Of a stretch of DNA of 32,573 nucleotides, positions 8,109 through 15,648 are shown in pieces. The translations under genes and the position numbers were made by a program. The notes beneath the pieces were generated by a model, which made no database searches, was not told the origin of the DNA, and saw nothing but the letters and a program-made list of their open reading frames with translations. This DNA comes from Nitrososphaerota archaeon (lineage in GTDB: Archaea; Thermoproteota; Nitrososphaeria; Conexivisphaerales; UBA164). The first letter of the stretch is position 1; each line of letters begins with the position of its first letter. The stretch lies in the NCBI GenBank assembly GCA_029786595.1, contig JAFLXO010000011.1:1-32573 (forward strand). Direction: 5' to 3'.

Positions 8109-8290
8109 ATGGAAACTAGCCCCGAACTTGATTCCGCTAGAAGCATTTCTAATCAAGCGTGTATCTATTTCATCCAACCTCTTGTGGCCACAGGGGTTCG
8201 GAGCGATGAGGCCAAGCCCCTGTTGGAGATGGATTGTACAGAAAGATAAGCGCTTTAGACCTCGGGCTGGAAGCCAGAGGCATCCTTTTA
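8109..8290 (+). mobile_element. Possible remnant of the 3' end of an IS605-family tnpB
   Basis: A frame from 8109 ends in LVATGVRSDEAKPLLEMD before TAA, resembling the variable tail of TnpB/OrfB proteins, and another frame just after it reads RPRAGSQRHP. A small GGCT-GGA-AGCC hairpin precedes a T-rich stretch, as at the right end of such elements. The zinc-finger and RuvC parts are absent. Its GC content differs sharply from its surroundings. The call rests on resemblance in a poorly conserved region. Confidence 0.3.
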
Positions 8291-8327
8291 ATATATTAAA
8301 AAAGGATAATTTAGAAGCTATTTTATA

Positions 8328-8339
8328 ATATTTATATTT
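8328..8339 (+). promoter_or_regulatory. TATA box for Rieske oxygenase gene
   Basis: An AT-only stretch TAATATTTATATTTA is centred about 36 nt before the ATG at 8370, so the leader would be around 10 nt. In this AT-rich island the signal is only moderately specific. Confidence 0.35.
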
Positions 8340-8369
8340 ACCAATTAGCCAAACCTTGATGTTAATAGC

Positions 8370-9373
8370 ATGATTAATACGCAATTGAACAGAATCCAAA
8401 TGATGTTAAAAAACAAATGGTATATTGTTCTGAGTTCAGACGAATTAAAAAAGAATGAAGTAATTAAAATTAAGCGCTTTAGTAAGGATATAATTTTCTG
8501 GAGAGATAGTAAAAATAAGGTTCACGCATTGGAAGCTAGATGCCCACACAGACGGGCGGATTTAGGTTTAGGAAAAATAATAAATGATTGTATTCAATGC
8601 CCTTACCACGGTTTTTTATTCAATGGCGATGGAGATGCTGTTTTAATTCCATCTTTTGGTAAATCTGCAACAATAAATCCCAATTACAAAGTAAAAAGTT
8701 ACAAAGTTAAGGAATATAAAAATTTCATATTTTTATGGTACGGGGATGATAATGCAACTGATGAAATCAGTTGGCTTGAAGGCATTGATGATTTATTTTC
8801 TTTTTCAACAATGAAGGCTGTTTGGGATGTTAATTATACAAGAGCTATAGAAAATCAATTAGATGTATCACACCTTCCATTTGTTCATAGAACTACAATC
8901 GGGAGGGGTAAAAAGACTATTGTAAATGGGCCTATTGTAGAGCTAAACGGTAATATATTGAATGTTTGGGTATGCAATGAAATAGACAAAGGCCAAAAGC
9001 CTAAGAAATCAAATGAAATAAAAAAGGAGGAATGCATAGGAAGATTGCAGTTCATTTTCCCTAATTATTGGCAAATATTATAAGTAATAAATTAAGAGTA
9101 ATGGCTGCATTTGTTCCGGAAAATGATGGAACAACTATTATATATATTAGGGTATACCAAAAATTTGTTAGATTTCCAATAATAAGCACTTTAATAAATT
9201 CAATAATAATGAGATTTAACAAGTTAGTCTTAAATCAAGATAAGAACGTAGTCACATCACAGATACCGAAAGTAAGTGATATTTACAATAGGGAACTGTT
9301 GGTACAATCAGATGCGCCAATTATTTTATTTAGAAAATATCTTCACGAAAACGCTAAAATAGATAAAAATTAA
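8370..9373 (+). pseudogene. Rieske [2Fe-2S] oxygenase, frameshifted near the C-terminus
   Basis: A Rieske non-haem iron oxygenase of the VanA/pheophorbide-oxygenase type. Cys58-His60 (CPHRRAD) and Cys77-His80 (CPYHG) bind the [2Fe-2S] cluster; NQLDVSHLPFVHRTT (about 162-176) supplies the His pair of the mononuclear iron site. The first frame stops at 9083 after FPNYWQIL. A second frame from about 9068 continues with SNKLRVMAAFVPENDGTT and YQKFVRFP to 9373, as expected for the family. One missing base near 9080 explains both. Such enzymes hydroxylate or demethylate ring compounds using a reductase partner, and none is present here. The start may be ATG 8370 or the Met pair at residues 11-12. 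Strongly AT-rich; probably acquired. Confidence 0.82.
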
Positions 9374-9746
9374 TTAATTTATTAATAAACACAAAAAGAT
9401 TAGTCAGAGGCGGATGTCAGACGCTTTCCATACCATATAAGCTAGCAGGTCCATTATTAAGCATAATCCAAGCTACCGGCTCTAACTAGTAGTATCCTGA
9501 GCTGCTAATGAGTTGGACATAGCATCCGGATTAGTAAATATAGCCCGCTGTTAGCCATATAAGAAAAATGAATAAAATGAAAGAAAAAGGACCAAAGCTT
9601 GTAAAATTAAGGTTTAAAAAATAGACCAAGCTTGCTTTCGCAACTATTTCAACCAGTTTTTCCCAAAACGAAACTTATTAATAGACTCGATTGCCCTTTA
9701 CATAGTTTTTCGTGGAAATATAAATTGATAAATATAGAATTTAGCG
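9374..9746. other. 373-bp spacer without recognisable gene
   Basis: Frames on both strands are short or carry stop codons. GACCAAAGCTTGT and GACCAAGCTTGCT form a loose direct repeat around 9590-9640. An AT-rich stretch separates the tRNA 3' end from the Rieske gene. Nothing functional is visible. Confidence 0.5.
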
Positions 9747-9824
9747 TGGCGGGCCCGGTGGGATTTGAACCCACGGTCTCCGGCTTCGGGGGCCAGCGCC
9801 TTATCCATCCTAGGCCACGGGCCC
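9747..9824 (-). tRNA. tRNA-Arg (anticodon CCG), CCA encoded
   Basis: The minus strand folds as a cloverleaf: acceptor GGGCCCG paired with CGGGCCC, TG linker, D-stem GCCT/AGGC, anticodon stem CTGGC/GCCGG around loop CCCCGAA, T-arm GTGGG-TTCAAAT-CCCAC, discriminator G73 and encoded CCA. Loop positions 34-36 are CCG, so it reads Arg CGG. C35 and the A after GG in the D-loop (A20) fit Arg identity. Position 33, almost always U, is C. No intron is seen. The 5' end overlaps the last 15 nt of the upstream nuclease gene, including its stop codon. Confidence 0.9.
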
Positions 9825-10460
9825 GCTTCTGATCAGGGTGAATAGCTCCAGATCACCGGGAAGGCTTAATGAAAATTCCGAAAGTTCATTTATGACCACC
9901 ACTGGAACTCCCTCTATTATTCTTTGTGGGGGAACGACTAGGGTTACTATTGACGGTAGAATTACTGAAACGCCAGTAAAAGCTGATGACATTTTCTTGG
10001 TTCTTTCGATCTGGTTAACAGCGGCGTTTCTAAGTGCCGTAAAGGAGGCCCTTGACCAGTGCTTGCAGTCTATCGATAGAGCGAAATGGTCTTTCATTGC
10101 GGTCACGTCTATCTCATTCCTTCTAATTCTGACATTCCTGCTTGTAATAAATCCGTTATTAGATAATATGTCATCAACTAAGGCTTCAAACCCCCTCCAG
10201 TTTAACGCCTTGGCCAGTTCATCAGTTGTAAGACCTCTATTCACTATAAAGGTAAGAAGGTCGTTGAACCTCCCTCTTCTGATGGACAGGTCTTGGTCGA
10301 GTATACCAATATCCGTTAGCTCATCTAGAAGCGGAGTCAGTGGATTGATCATTACGTGAGGCAGTGAGTCAGTTATAATAACCCGCCCTCCATCCATAGA
10401 AGCAGCGAGTAACGACAACAGGCTTTTATCCGTCGTGCCCCTAAGGGTCAAACATTTCAC
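9810..10460 (-). CDS. PD-(D/E)XK nuclease, Mrr-like
   Basis: A 216-residue protein of the restriction-endonuclease fold. Residues 88-104 read WRGFEALVDDILSNNGF, the usual first helix of Mrr and Holliday-junction-resolvase-like nucleases. Metal and catalytic residues fit Asp118 (NEIDVTA) and Asp131-x-Lys133 (IDCKHW). The N-terminal third may bind DNA. A GTG start overlaps the stop codon of the upstream methyltransferase gene by 4 nt, so translation is probably coupled. The C-terminal codons and TAG stop lie within the tRNA-Arg gene, so tRNA 5' maturation would cut the message before its stop codon. The target is unknown; repair or defence are both possible. Confidence 0.7.
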   Translation of the reverse strand: MKCLTLRGTTDKSLLSLLAASMDGGRVIITDSLPHVMINPLTPLLDELTDIGILDQDLSIRRGRFNDLLTFIVNRGLTTDELAKALNWRGFEALVDDILSNNGFITSRNVRIRRNEIDVTAMKDHFALSIDCKHWSRASFTALRNAAVNQIERTKKMSSAFTGVSVILPSIVTLVVPPQRIIEGVPVVVINELSEFSLSLPGDLELFTLIRSGPVA

Positions 10461-11026
10461 ATCTGCTTTATAGGCATCCTTGAATATACAGAAAGATAAT
10501 GGAACCTAAAATCCTGTCTACCTATTAAATGAAATTCACCTCTTTTCATTAATCTATCAAGTTCGTCAGTTGATAATCTTATCGAAGCCGGGGGCCCGAA
10601 GGGGGTGTCTTGCTTAAACTCTATCATGGCTATCTTAGCAGGGTTTACAAGTCTATTTGACATTTCGGCTATTAGCTTTTCTTTACAATCTAAGTCATGA
10701 AAACTGTTGGAAAAGAAAGCATAAGTAGCGTCATCAACTGGCCAGCCTTGGCATATATCCATGTTAAGGACGACTACGCCATTGAGTTTTTTGGCCGTTA
10801 TGAGCGCGGCCGCTGATTTATCCACTTCTATAGCATACACTTTGCTGCAACGCTTTGAAAAAAGAGCCGCGTAATATCCATCCCCTGCTCCAATATCAGC
10901 CACCACGTCATTTTCTCTGATTGCCATACTTTTCAGTATATCCGCTAACGGCATGAAAATGTCCCGGCTGGCGCCCATTAAACCCATTAAATGGTGTTGG
11001 GCTCCATGATGTGTATTATCTGCCAA
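10457..11026 (-). CDS. Class I SAM-dependent methyltransferase
   Basis: A 189-residue Rossmann-fold methyltransferase. Motif I is VVADIGAGDGYYAALF (41-56), an acidic residue that would bind ribose is in YAIEVD (64-69), and SNSFHDLD follows strand 4 as in UbiE-like enzymes. The substrate is unknown. The start is TTG at 11026 (MADNTHHGAQ); a later Met at residue 14 is an alternative. It sits 35 nt after the MFS gene, overlapping the nuclease gene by 4 nt. The pairing with a nuclease recalls restriction-modification, but the sequence lacks an NPPY/DPPY-type DNA methylase motif, so a small-molecule or protein substrate is more likely. Confidence 0.85.
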   Translation of the reverse strand: MADNTHHGAQHHLMGLMGASRDIFMPLADILKSMAIRENDVVADIGAGDGYYAALFSKRCSKVYAIEVDKSAAALITAKKLNGVVVLNMDICQGWPVDDATYAFFSNSFHDLDCKEKLIAEMSNRLVNPAKIAMIEFKQDTPFGPPASIRLSTDELDRLMKRGEFHLIGRQDFRFHYLSVYSRMPIKQM

Positions 11027-11061
11027 ATTCTACCACGGCTACCATAGGTCATAATGTATAT

Positions 11062-12204
11062 TTATCGTTCGTGGTCAAGGCCTCCGGCCGACCGCAGGTT
11101 CCGTGCAGAAGAACGGAAGGCATTAAATACGGAATATACAAGGGCCAATACCGAGATTACCGTGGCAAATACGAACACGCCATTGATTTCTGAGCCAATC
11201 GCTATAACTGAGCCAATAGTAGGGGCGAGGAATTCGGCCATACTGGATGAAGAGGAGTATACAAAATTTGAGTTCATTATGTCATCACCACCGGTCCTGA
11301 GCGCATTCCACGTTAGAACCGGGTAACCTATGCCCTGGTTGAGGCCATATAGCAAGAACCCGATCATATAGATTAATGGTGAATTGGATATGGCGATCAA
11401 TCCGAAGGATAAAGCCATACTTAAAAATGAAATAGTTAGCAGCACGTTGGATCGTCTCATACCTATTCTTATCAACAGAAACCTTGTTGATAACGAAATA
11501 AAAAACATCGATATAAAAGCGAGGAAGATGGCCAGACTTGATATATGATACCTTTCTATGCCATAAACTCCTGCAAAGGTAGTGAATAGTGGAAGGAAGA
11601 TACTGTTAATGAAATTCATACCGAACACTGACCTAAATTCACTCGACCTGAATGGCCGAAATATAGAAAGCCCTGTAGACCCCCTATGCACATAGGTTAT
11701 ACGTATCGCTATCACCATCGCCGCACCGCAAAGCAGGGCAAGCAGGTATGGGGCAAAATCCTCAATTGAAGCGTTTGAATAGAGCAAATTGATGGAAGTG
11801 CCCAATATGGCACCTAGTGAAAGTCCCGCTCCATAGATAGATATTCCGGCGCCACTATCCTCCTTCTTGAAGGCAAAAACTGGCAGAAACTGATACCCCA
11901 TGGAGATACCGAAACCCACCATGGAGAAGATCACTATGGAGGCTATAGCCGATCTAAAAACATTAAGGAGGAGCAGGGATGCTATCGATAAAGCTAGCCC
12001 TATATCCAATAATATTTTCTTCTTCCAATAGCTGCTAACTAACCCCCCAAATGAACTCAATAGCCAGTAGGCCGATATCGCAAATCCTACATAGGCAGGC
12101 GCTAAATGGTAATATGTGGCCAAGATGATCGGCAGTCCAACTTGAATTGAAATGCCAACGGCCCTGAATATCATCGTCAGGGGAAGAACTCTAAATTGAT
12201 TCAT
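11062..12204 (-). CDS. MFS transporter
   Basis: A 380-residue integral membrane protein with about 10-12 helices in two halves separated by a basic loop (about residues 170-190, containing YVHRGSTGLSIFRPFRSS). The pattern of short loops, glycine-rich helices (YGAGLSLGAILGTS, YGLNQGIGYP) and overall length fits the major facilitator superfamily. Substrate unknown; drug or metabolite efflux is possible. The ATG at 12204 lies 14 nt inside the end of the glycosyltransferase gene, so the two are in one transcript. The C-terminus is a short charged tail. Confidence 0.8.
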   Translation of the reverse strand: MNQFRVLPLTMIFRAVGISIQVGLPIILATYYHLAPAYVGFAISAYWLLSSFGGLVSSYWKKKILLDIGLALSIASLLLLNVFRSAIASIVIFSMVGFGISMGYQFLPVFAFKKEDSGAGISIYGAGLSLGAILGTSINLLYSNASIEDFAPYLLALLCGAAMVIAIRITYVHRGSTGLSIFRPFRSSEFRSVFGMNFINSIFLPLFTTFAGVYGIERYHISSLAIFLAFISMFFISLSTRFLLIRIGMRRSNVLLTISFLSMALSFGLIAISNSPLIYMIGFLLYGLNQGIGYPVLTWNALRTGGDDIMNSNFVYSSSSSMAEFLAPTIGSVIAIGSEINGVFVFATVISVLALVYSVFNAFRSSARNLRSAGGLDHER

Positions 12205-13228
12205 ATAGAGCCCTCACTTCTTCCGCTATCTTACATGGGTCATGTTCCCTCCTAACTTTTTCAGCACCATTTATACCCATCGTTTCCCTCCTGTGCGGGT
12301 CTTCTAGAAGCTTCTCAAGCGCAGAAATATAGCCGTCCAGATCCATAGCCAGATAACCGCTTTTTCCGTCCTCCACTATCTCGGGGATTGATGCTATTGA
12401 GCTGGCCACCACGGGCATCCCATGGCTCATAGCTTCGACTATGCCCAGGCCATAGGCCTCGGAACGCGTAGGCAAGAAAAATACATCACCATCCTGATAA
12501 ATCTTTTCCAAAAGCGGCCTGGATACCTCCTGATAGTGTATCATCCAATCTGGTTTTGAACGAAGCAGAGGTAATTTGCCAACATATATCAGCCTTGCAT
12601 CATTAAAATCCGCGTGCAGGCGTTCAAAGGCGCGAATAGCTATATCCCCTCCTTTCCTGAGAGGCTCTCTTCCTACGAAAACCACTTTTAATCCAGAACG
12701 TTTAGTATTATTCGGAGTGGGTGTTGGAAGGCTCATTGGCACATTGATAACTCTTACCTTTTGTCTTTCTACCCCATCACCTATAAAGCCATTCCTAGCC
12801 CACCTGGACCAGACAACTACGGCCTTGCAGTTATCCATGTTCAGGCTATCAGCGAACCTCCTAGCGGCCAACTGGCTAAATGGGCGGTTCAGATTGGTAT
12901 AGTTAAGCAAAAGCTGTGACGGTGACTGGTCATTTTCATGAATCCATGGAAGCTTATATCTGTACATTGTCCAGAAGAAAGAATGTACCAGATCGTGTTC
13001 GCGCTCATCAACTACCATCAGCCTCTGCATGATAACCTTAAGTAGCATATAGAAGGCCGTCATGCTATTAAATTCATAATTCCTGACGTGCGACGTATAG
13101 GAAAGCCGATCCACCATAACGGTGTATTTGTACCCAGTTGGGGGATACCTTAATCTCATTGCAGGGCCCGTCTTGACCTTCCCTGTCAACGGATCGATTT
13201 CTGTTACCAGTAAGACGCGCCTGGTCAA
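12191..13228 (-). CDS. Glycosyltransferase family 4 (GT-B fold)
   Basis: A 345-residue retaining glycosyltransferase. The C-terminal half has the family features: VVFVGREPLRKGGDIAIRAF (donor-domain start), LIYVGKLP, the EX7E motif EAYGLGIVE inside FLPTRSEAYGLGIVEAM, then GMPVVASSIASIPEIVEDG and GYLA. The N-terminal acceptor domain is unlike any family I can name. It probably transfers a nucleotide-activated sugar to a lipid or glycan at the cytoplasmic side of the membrane. The TTG start at 13228 is 7 nt after the zinc-ribbon gene; an ATG upstream is out of frame. Spacing and overlap put it in one operon with the downstream MFS gene. Confidence 0.88.
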   Translation of the reverse strand: MTRRVLLVTEIDPLTGKVKTGPAMRLRYPPTGYKYTVMVDRLSYTSHVRNYEFNSMTAFYMLLKVIMQRLMVVDEREHDLVHSFFWTMYRYKLPWIHENDQSPSQLLLNYTNLNRPFSQLAARRFADSLNMDNCKAVVVWSRWARNGFIGDGVERQKVRVINVPMSLPTPTPNNTKRSGLKVVFVGREPLRKGGDIAIRAFERLHADFNDARLIYVGKLPLLRSKPDWMIHYQEVSRPLLEKIYQDGDVFFLPTRSEAYGLGIVEAMSHGMPVVASSIASIPEIVEDGKSGYLAMDLDGYISALEKLLEDPHRRETMGINGAEKVRREHDPCKIAEEVRALYESI

Positions 13229-13234
13229 TCTTGC

Positions 13235-13396
13235 TCATTCCGCTGGCTTGACTGTTATTACTGGATCACGGGCGGAAAGCTTGACGTTACAATATTTGCA
13301 CTTGGCTCCATTCTGTTTGAGGATAGTTTTTATTGGTATTATTTCATAACCTACGGAGATAGGCTTGCCGCAAGATCTGCACGCAACCTTATACAT
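13235..13396 (-). CDS. Small zinc-ribbon protein, 53 residues
   Basis: Reads from ATG at 13396 with two CxxC knuckles: Cys6-Cys9 (ACRSCGK) and Cys33-Cys36 (KCKYCNV), spaced 23 residues apart, as in a rubredoxin-like zinc ribbon. It ends KPAE before TGA. The gene precedes the glycosyltransferase start by 7 nt and heads the operon. The four spaced cysteines and tight spacing support a real gene despite its length. Role unknown; nucleic-acid or protein binding is the usual use of such ribbons. Confidence 0.7.
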   Translation of the reverse strand: MYKVACRSCGKPISVGYEIIPIKTILKQNGAKCKYCNVKLSARDPVITVKPAE

Positions 13397-13515
13397 ATCC
13401 CATGGTTTAAAGACGTATCAATTAAAGGTTCTTGATGATATTTCAATAACATTTTCCGTTGATAAAAGAATATATTCGACTGTAAAATCTTAATTATTTA
13501 ATATTAATATTAATA

Positions 13516-13558
13516 ATAAACGATTTAGATAATGTAAGAAAAGTATATAAACGATTTA
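13516..13558 (+). promoter_or_regulatory. leuC promoter with paired direct repeat
   Basis: TATA element GTATATAA at 13543-13550 lies 23-30 nt before the leuC ATG, so the message is probably leaderless. ATAAACGATTTA occurs twice, at 13516-13527 and 13547-13558, with starts 31 bp apart (about three helical turns). The second copy overlaps the end of the TATA box, a suitable place for a repressor such as an Lrp-family protein. Confidence 0.5.
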
Positions 13559-13572
13559 CGGATAGCGTCAAC

Positions 13573-14985
13573 ATGGCGACGACCATAATAGAAAAGATAT
13601 GGAAGGAGCATGAACTTGCAGTCGATGACGATGGCCGATCTCTGATATATATTGATAGACATTTGACGCATGAAGTCACGTCACCTGTAGCCTTCGAAGA
13701 TCTCAGGATAAGGGGGAGAAAGCTCAGGAGGCCCGACCTCACCGTAGCGGTCATGGATCACAATGTGCCGACTGGCCCAAGAGAGGAGCCAATACGGGAC
13801 GAGCTATCTTACAAACAGATGCAGGCGCTCTATAAAAATAGTGAAGATTTCGAAACAATGCTGCTTGACTATTACAGCCCATTTCAGGGTATAATACATA
13901 TCATCGGACCTGAACTTGGCCTTACTCTCCCTGGCATGACGCTGGCGGCAGGCGATAGCCACACCAGTACGCATGGTGCCTTGGGGGCACTGGCATTTGG
14001 AATAGGTACGAGCGAGGTTGAACATGTTTTCGCTACACAGACTCTCTGGCTAAAGAAACCTAAAACTATGGAAATCAAAGTTTCGGGAAGCTTGAGGCGG
14101 GGAGTATACTCCAAGGATTTAGCACTATTCCTAATTGGCCAGCTAGGTACTGGCGGAGGAATAGGACATATTCTAGAGTATACCGGTGAGACCATCAGGT
14201 CTATGACCCCCGATGAAAGGATGACGCTGTGCAACCTTTCTACAGAAGCTGGCGCTAGGTCTTCGATAATTTCGCCCGATGATAAAACCTTTAATTATGT
14301 CCGAGGAAGGGCATTCGCACCGGATGAAGATGACTTCAATGAAGCCGTTGAATACTGGAGGACTCTGGCCTCTGACCCTAACGCCACCTATGACAAGTCC
14401 TATAGTTTCGACGTGTCAGGTTTGAAGCCGATGGTTACATGGGGTACAAACCCCTCTATGGTAGTCCCTGTAAATGGATCTATTCCGTCCCCAGACCAAT
14501 TTGAAGCGTCAAGGAGGCCAGGCATTGAGGCAGCTCTTAAATATATGGGGTTAACCCCTGGTCAGGCAATAACGGACATAAAGGTTGATCGCGTCTTTAT
14601 AGGCTCCTGCACTAATTCAAGGCTTTCTGACCTGACCATAGCGGCCAGGGTAGTAAAGGGTAGGAAGGTGTCCAATTCGGTAAGGGCTATGGTCGTACCT
14701 GGTTCCCAGTACGTGAAGAGAAACGCCGAAAGGAAGGGACTGCATTCCATATTCCTCGAAGCCGGATTTGAATGGAGGAACGCAGGATGTAGCATGTGCA
14801 TAGGTATGAACGAAGATCAGCTTTTACCAGGTGAAAGGGCCGCCAGCACAACCAATCGCAATTTCGAAAATAGGCAGGGACCCGGCGGAAGGACGCATCT
14901 TGTAAGTCCAGCAATGGCGGCGGCGGCGGCCATAGAAGGGCATTTTGTAGATATAACACAATGGGATATGCCGGAGGCGATCTAG
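13573..14985 (+). CDS. leuC: 3-isopropylmalate dehydratase large subunit
   Basis: Isomerises 2- and 3-isopropylmalate in leucine synthesis, together with LeuD. The 470 residues match the bacterial-type LeuC: VMDHNVPT (60-67), GDSHTSTHGALGALAFGIGTSE (128 on), FIGSCTNSR with Cys346, and AGCSMCIGMNED with Cys406 and Cys409. These three cysteines bind the [4Fe-4S] cluster. Archaeal-type LeuC proteins are usually about 420 residues. leuD follows after one nucleotide. The TATA box just upstream and the ATG at 13573 agree on the start. Homoaconitase is an alternative for short archaeal forms but less likely at this length. Confidence 0.95.
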   Translation: MATTIIEKIWKEHELAVDDDGRSLIYIDRHLTHEVTSPVAFEDLRIRGRKLRRPDLTVAVMDHNVPTGPREEPIRDELSYKQMQALYKNSEDFETMLLDYYSPFQGIIHIIGPELGLTLPGMTLAAGDSHTSTHGALGALAFGIGTSEVEHVFATQTLWLKKPKTMEIKVSGSLRRGVYSKDLALFLIGQLGTGGGIGHILEYTGETIRSMTPDERMTLCNLSTEAGARSSIISPDDKTFNYVRGRAFAPDEDDFNEAVEYWRTLASDPNATYDKSYSFDVSGLKPMVTWGTNPSMVVPVNGSIPSPDQFEASRRPGIEAALKYMGLTPGQAITDIKVDRVFIGSCTNSRLSDLTIAARVVKGRKVSNSVRAMVVPGSQYVKRNAERKGLHSIFLEAGFEWRNAGCSMCIGMNEDQLLPGERAASTTNRNFENRQGPGGRTHLVSPAMAAAAAIEGHFVDITQWDMPEAI

Positions 14986-14986
14986 T

Positions 14987-15598
14987 ATGGAAGTAATAGT
15001 GGGCCTTGCAGTGCCGTTGCTACGTGAGAACGTGGATACCGATCAGATAATTCCAGCGCAGTTCCTGCGAATACTTACAAAGAACGGGCTGGGCAGGTAC
15101 CTTTTTTATAGATGGAGGTATGATCAGGATGGCAAACCCAAGCCCGAATTCGTTCTTAACGATGAACGGTTCAAGCAGGCTACAGTGCTTCTTGCGCTTA
15201 AAAATTTTGGAATAGGCTCATCCAGGGAGAACGCCGTCTGGGCACTTACAGATTACGGGATCAAGGCCGTTATAGCCCCTTCATTTGGGGATATATTCTA
15301 TGAGAATGCGGTGAAGAACGGGCTGGCATGCATAAGGATGGATGAAAAACTCATCCAGCAGATTGGAAGGGAGGCGGAAGCAGGTGGACTTACGGTGAGG
15401 ATAAACATTAAGGAGCAAAGCCTGAGTTACGGATCACAGTCAGTACATTATACAATGGAACCATCAGTTAGAAGAAGGCTGATGAGCGGGGAGGACGAAA
15501 TTGAAAACACGATGAAGTATGAAAATAAGATAATGGCCTACGAACAAAGGATGAAAAAATTCTACCATGTCGATAGGAAGAGGCTGCTTTACGAATAA
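14987..15598 (+). CDS. leuD: 3-isopropylmalate dehydratase small subunit
   Basis: Supplies the swivelling domain that completes the active site of LeuC. At 203 residues it is the bacterial type, not the roughly 165-residue archaeal type. The blocks VDTDQIIPAQFL (17-28), LALKNFGIGSSRENAVWAL (68 on) and APSFGDIFYENAVKNGLA are characteristic. The C-terminal part (about 150-203) is charged and ends in KRLLYE. The ATG follows the leuC stop by a single base, so translation is coupled. No leuA or leuB lies in the window. Confidence 0.95.
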   Translation: MEVIVGLAVPLLRENVDTDQIIPAQFLRILTKNGLGRYLFYRWRYDQDGKPKPEFVLNDERFKQATVLLALKNFGIGSSRENAVWALTDYGIKAVIAPSFGDIFYENAVKNGLACIRMDEKLIQQIGREAEAGGLTVRINIKEQSLSYGSQSVHYTMEPSVRRRLMSGEDEIENTMKYENKIMAYEQRMKKFYHVDRKRLLYE

Positions 15599-15648
15599 TG
15601 GACGAATAATGGGCAGCCCTAAAGGATAAATAGCTATTACAAATTATA

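Larger units (their letters stand above)
8001..8369. other. Spacer with GC-richer insert between two AT-rich genes
   Basis: The divergent promoters lie at the ends. The central part, about 8105-8290, is clearly more GC-rich than either flank and resembles the 3' end of an IS605-family element (listed separately). Confidence 0.5.

Noticed and set aside
8073-8399. 108-codon minus-strand open frame
   Set aside because: It crosses the Rieske promoter and start and the GC-rich insert, with no consistent composition or motif.
9420-9580. Minus-strand stretch with FTNPDAMSNSLAAQDTTS and LIMDLLAYMVWKASD
   Set aside because: Short, interrupted by two stops and unassignable; not better than chance.
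9632-9832. Plus-strand open frame of 66 codons containing GFEPTVSGFGGQ
   Set aside because: This peptide is a well-known artefact from reading the reverse strand of a tRNA gene; the tRNA-Arg occupies 9747-9824.
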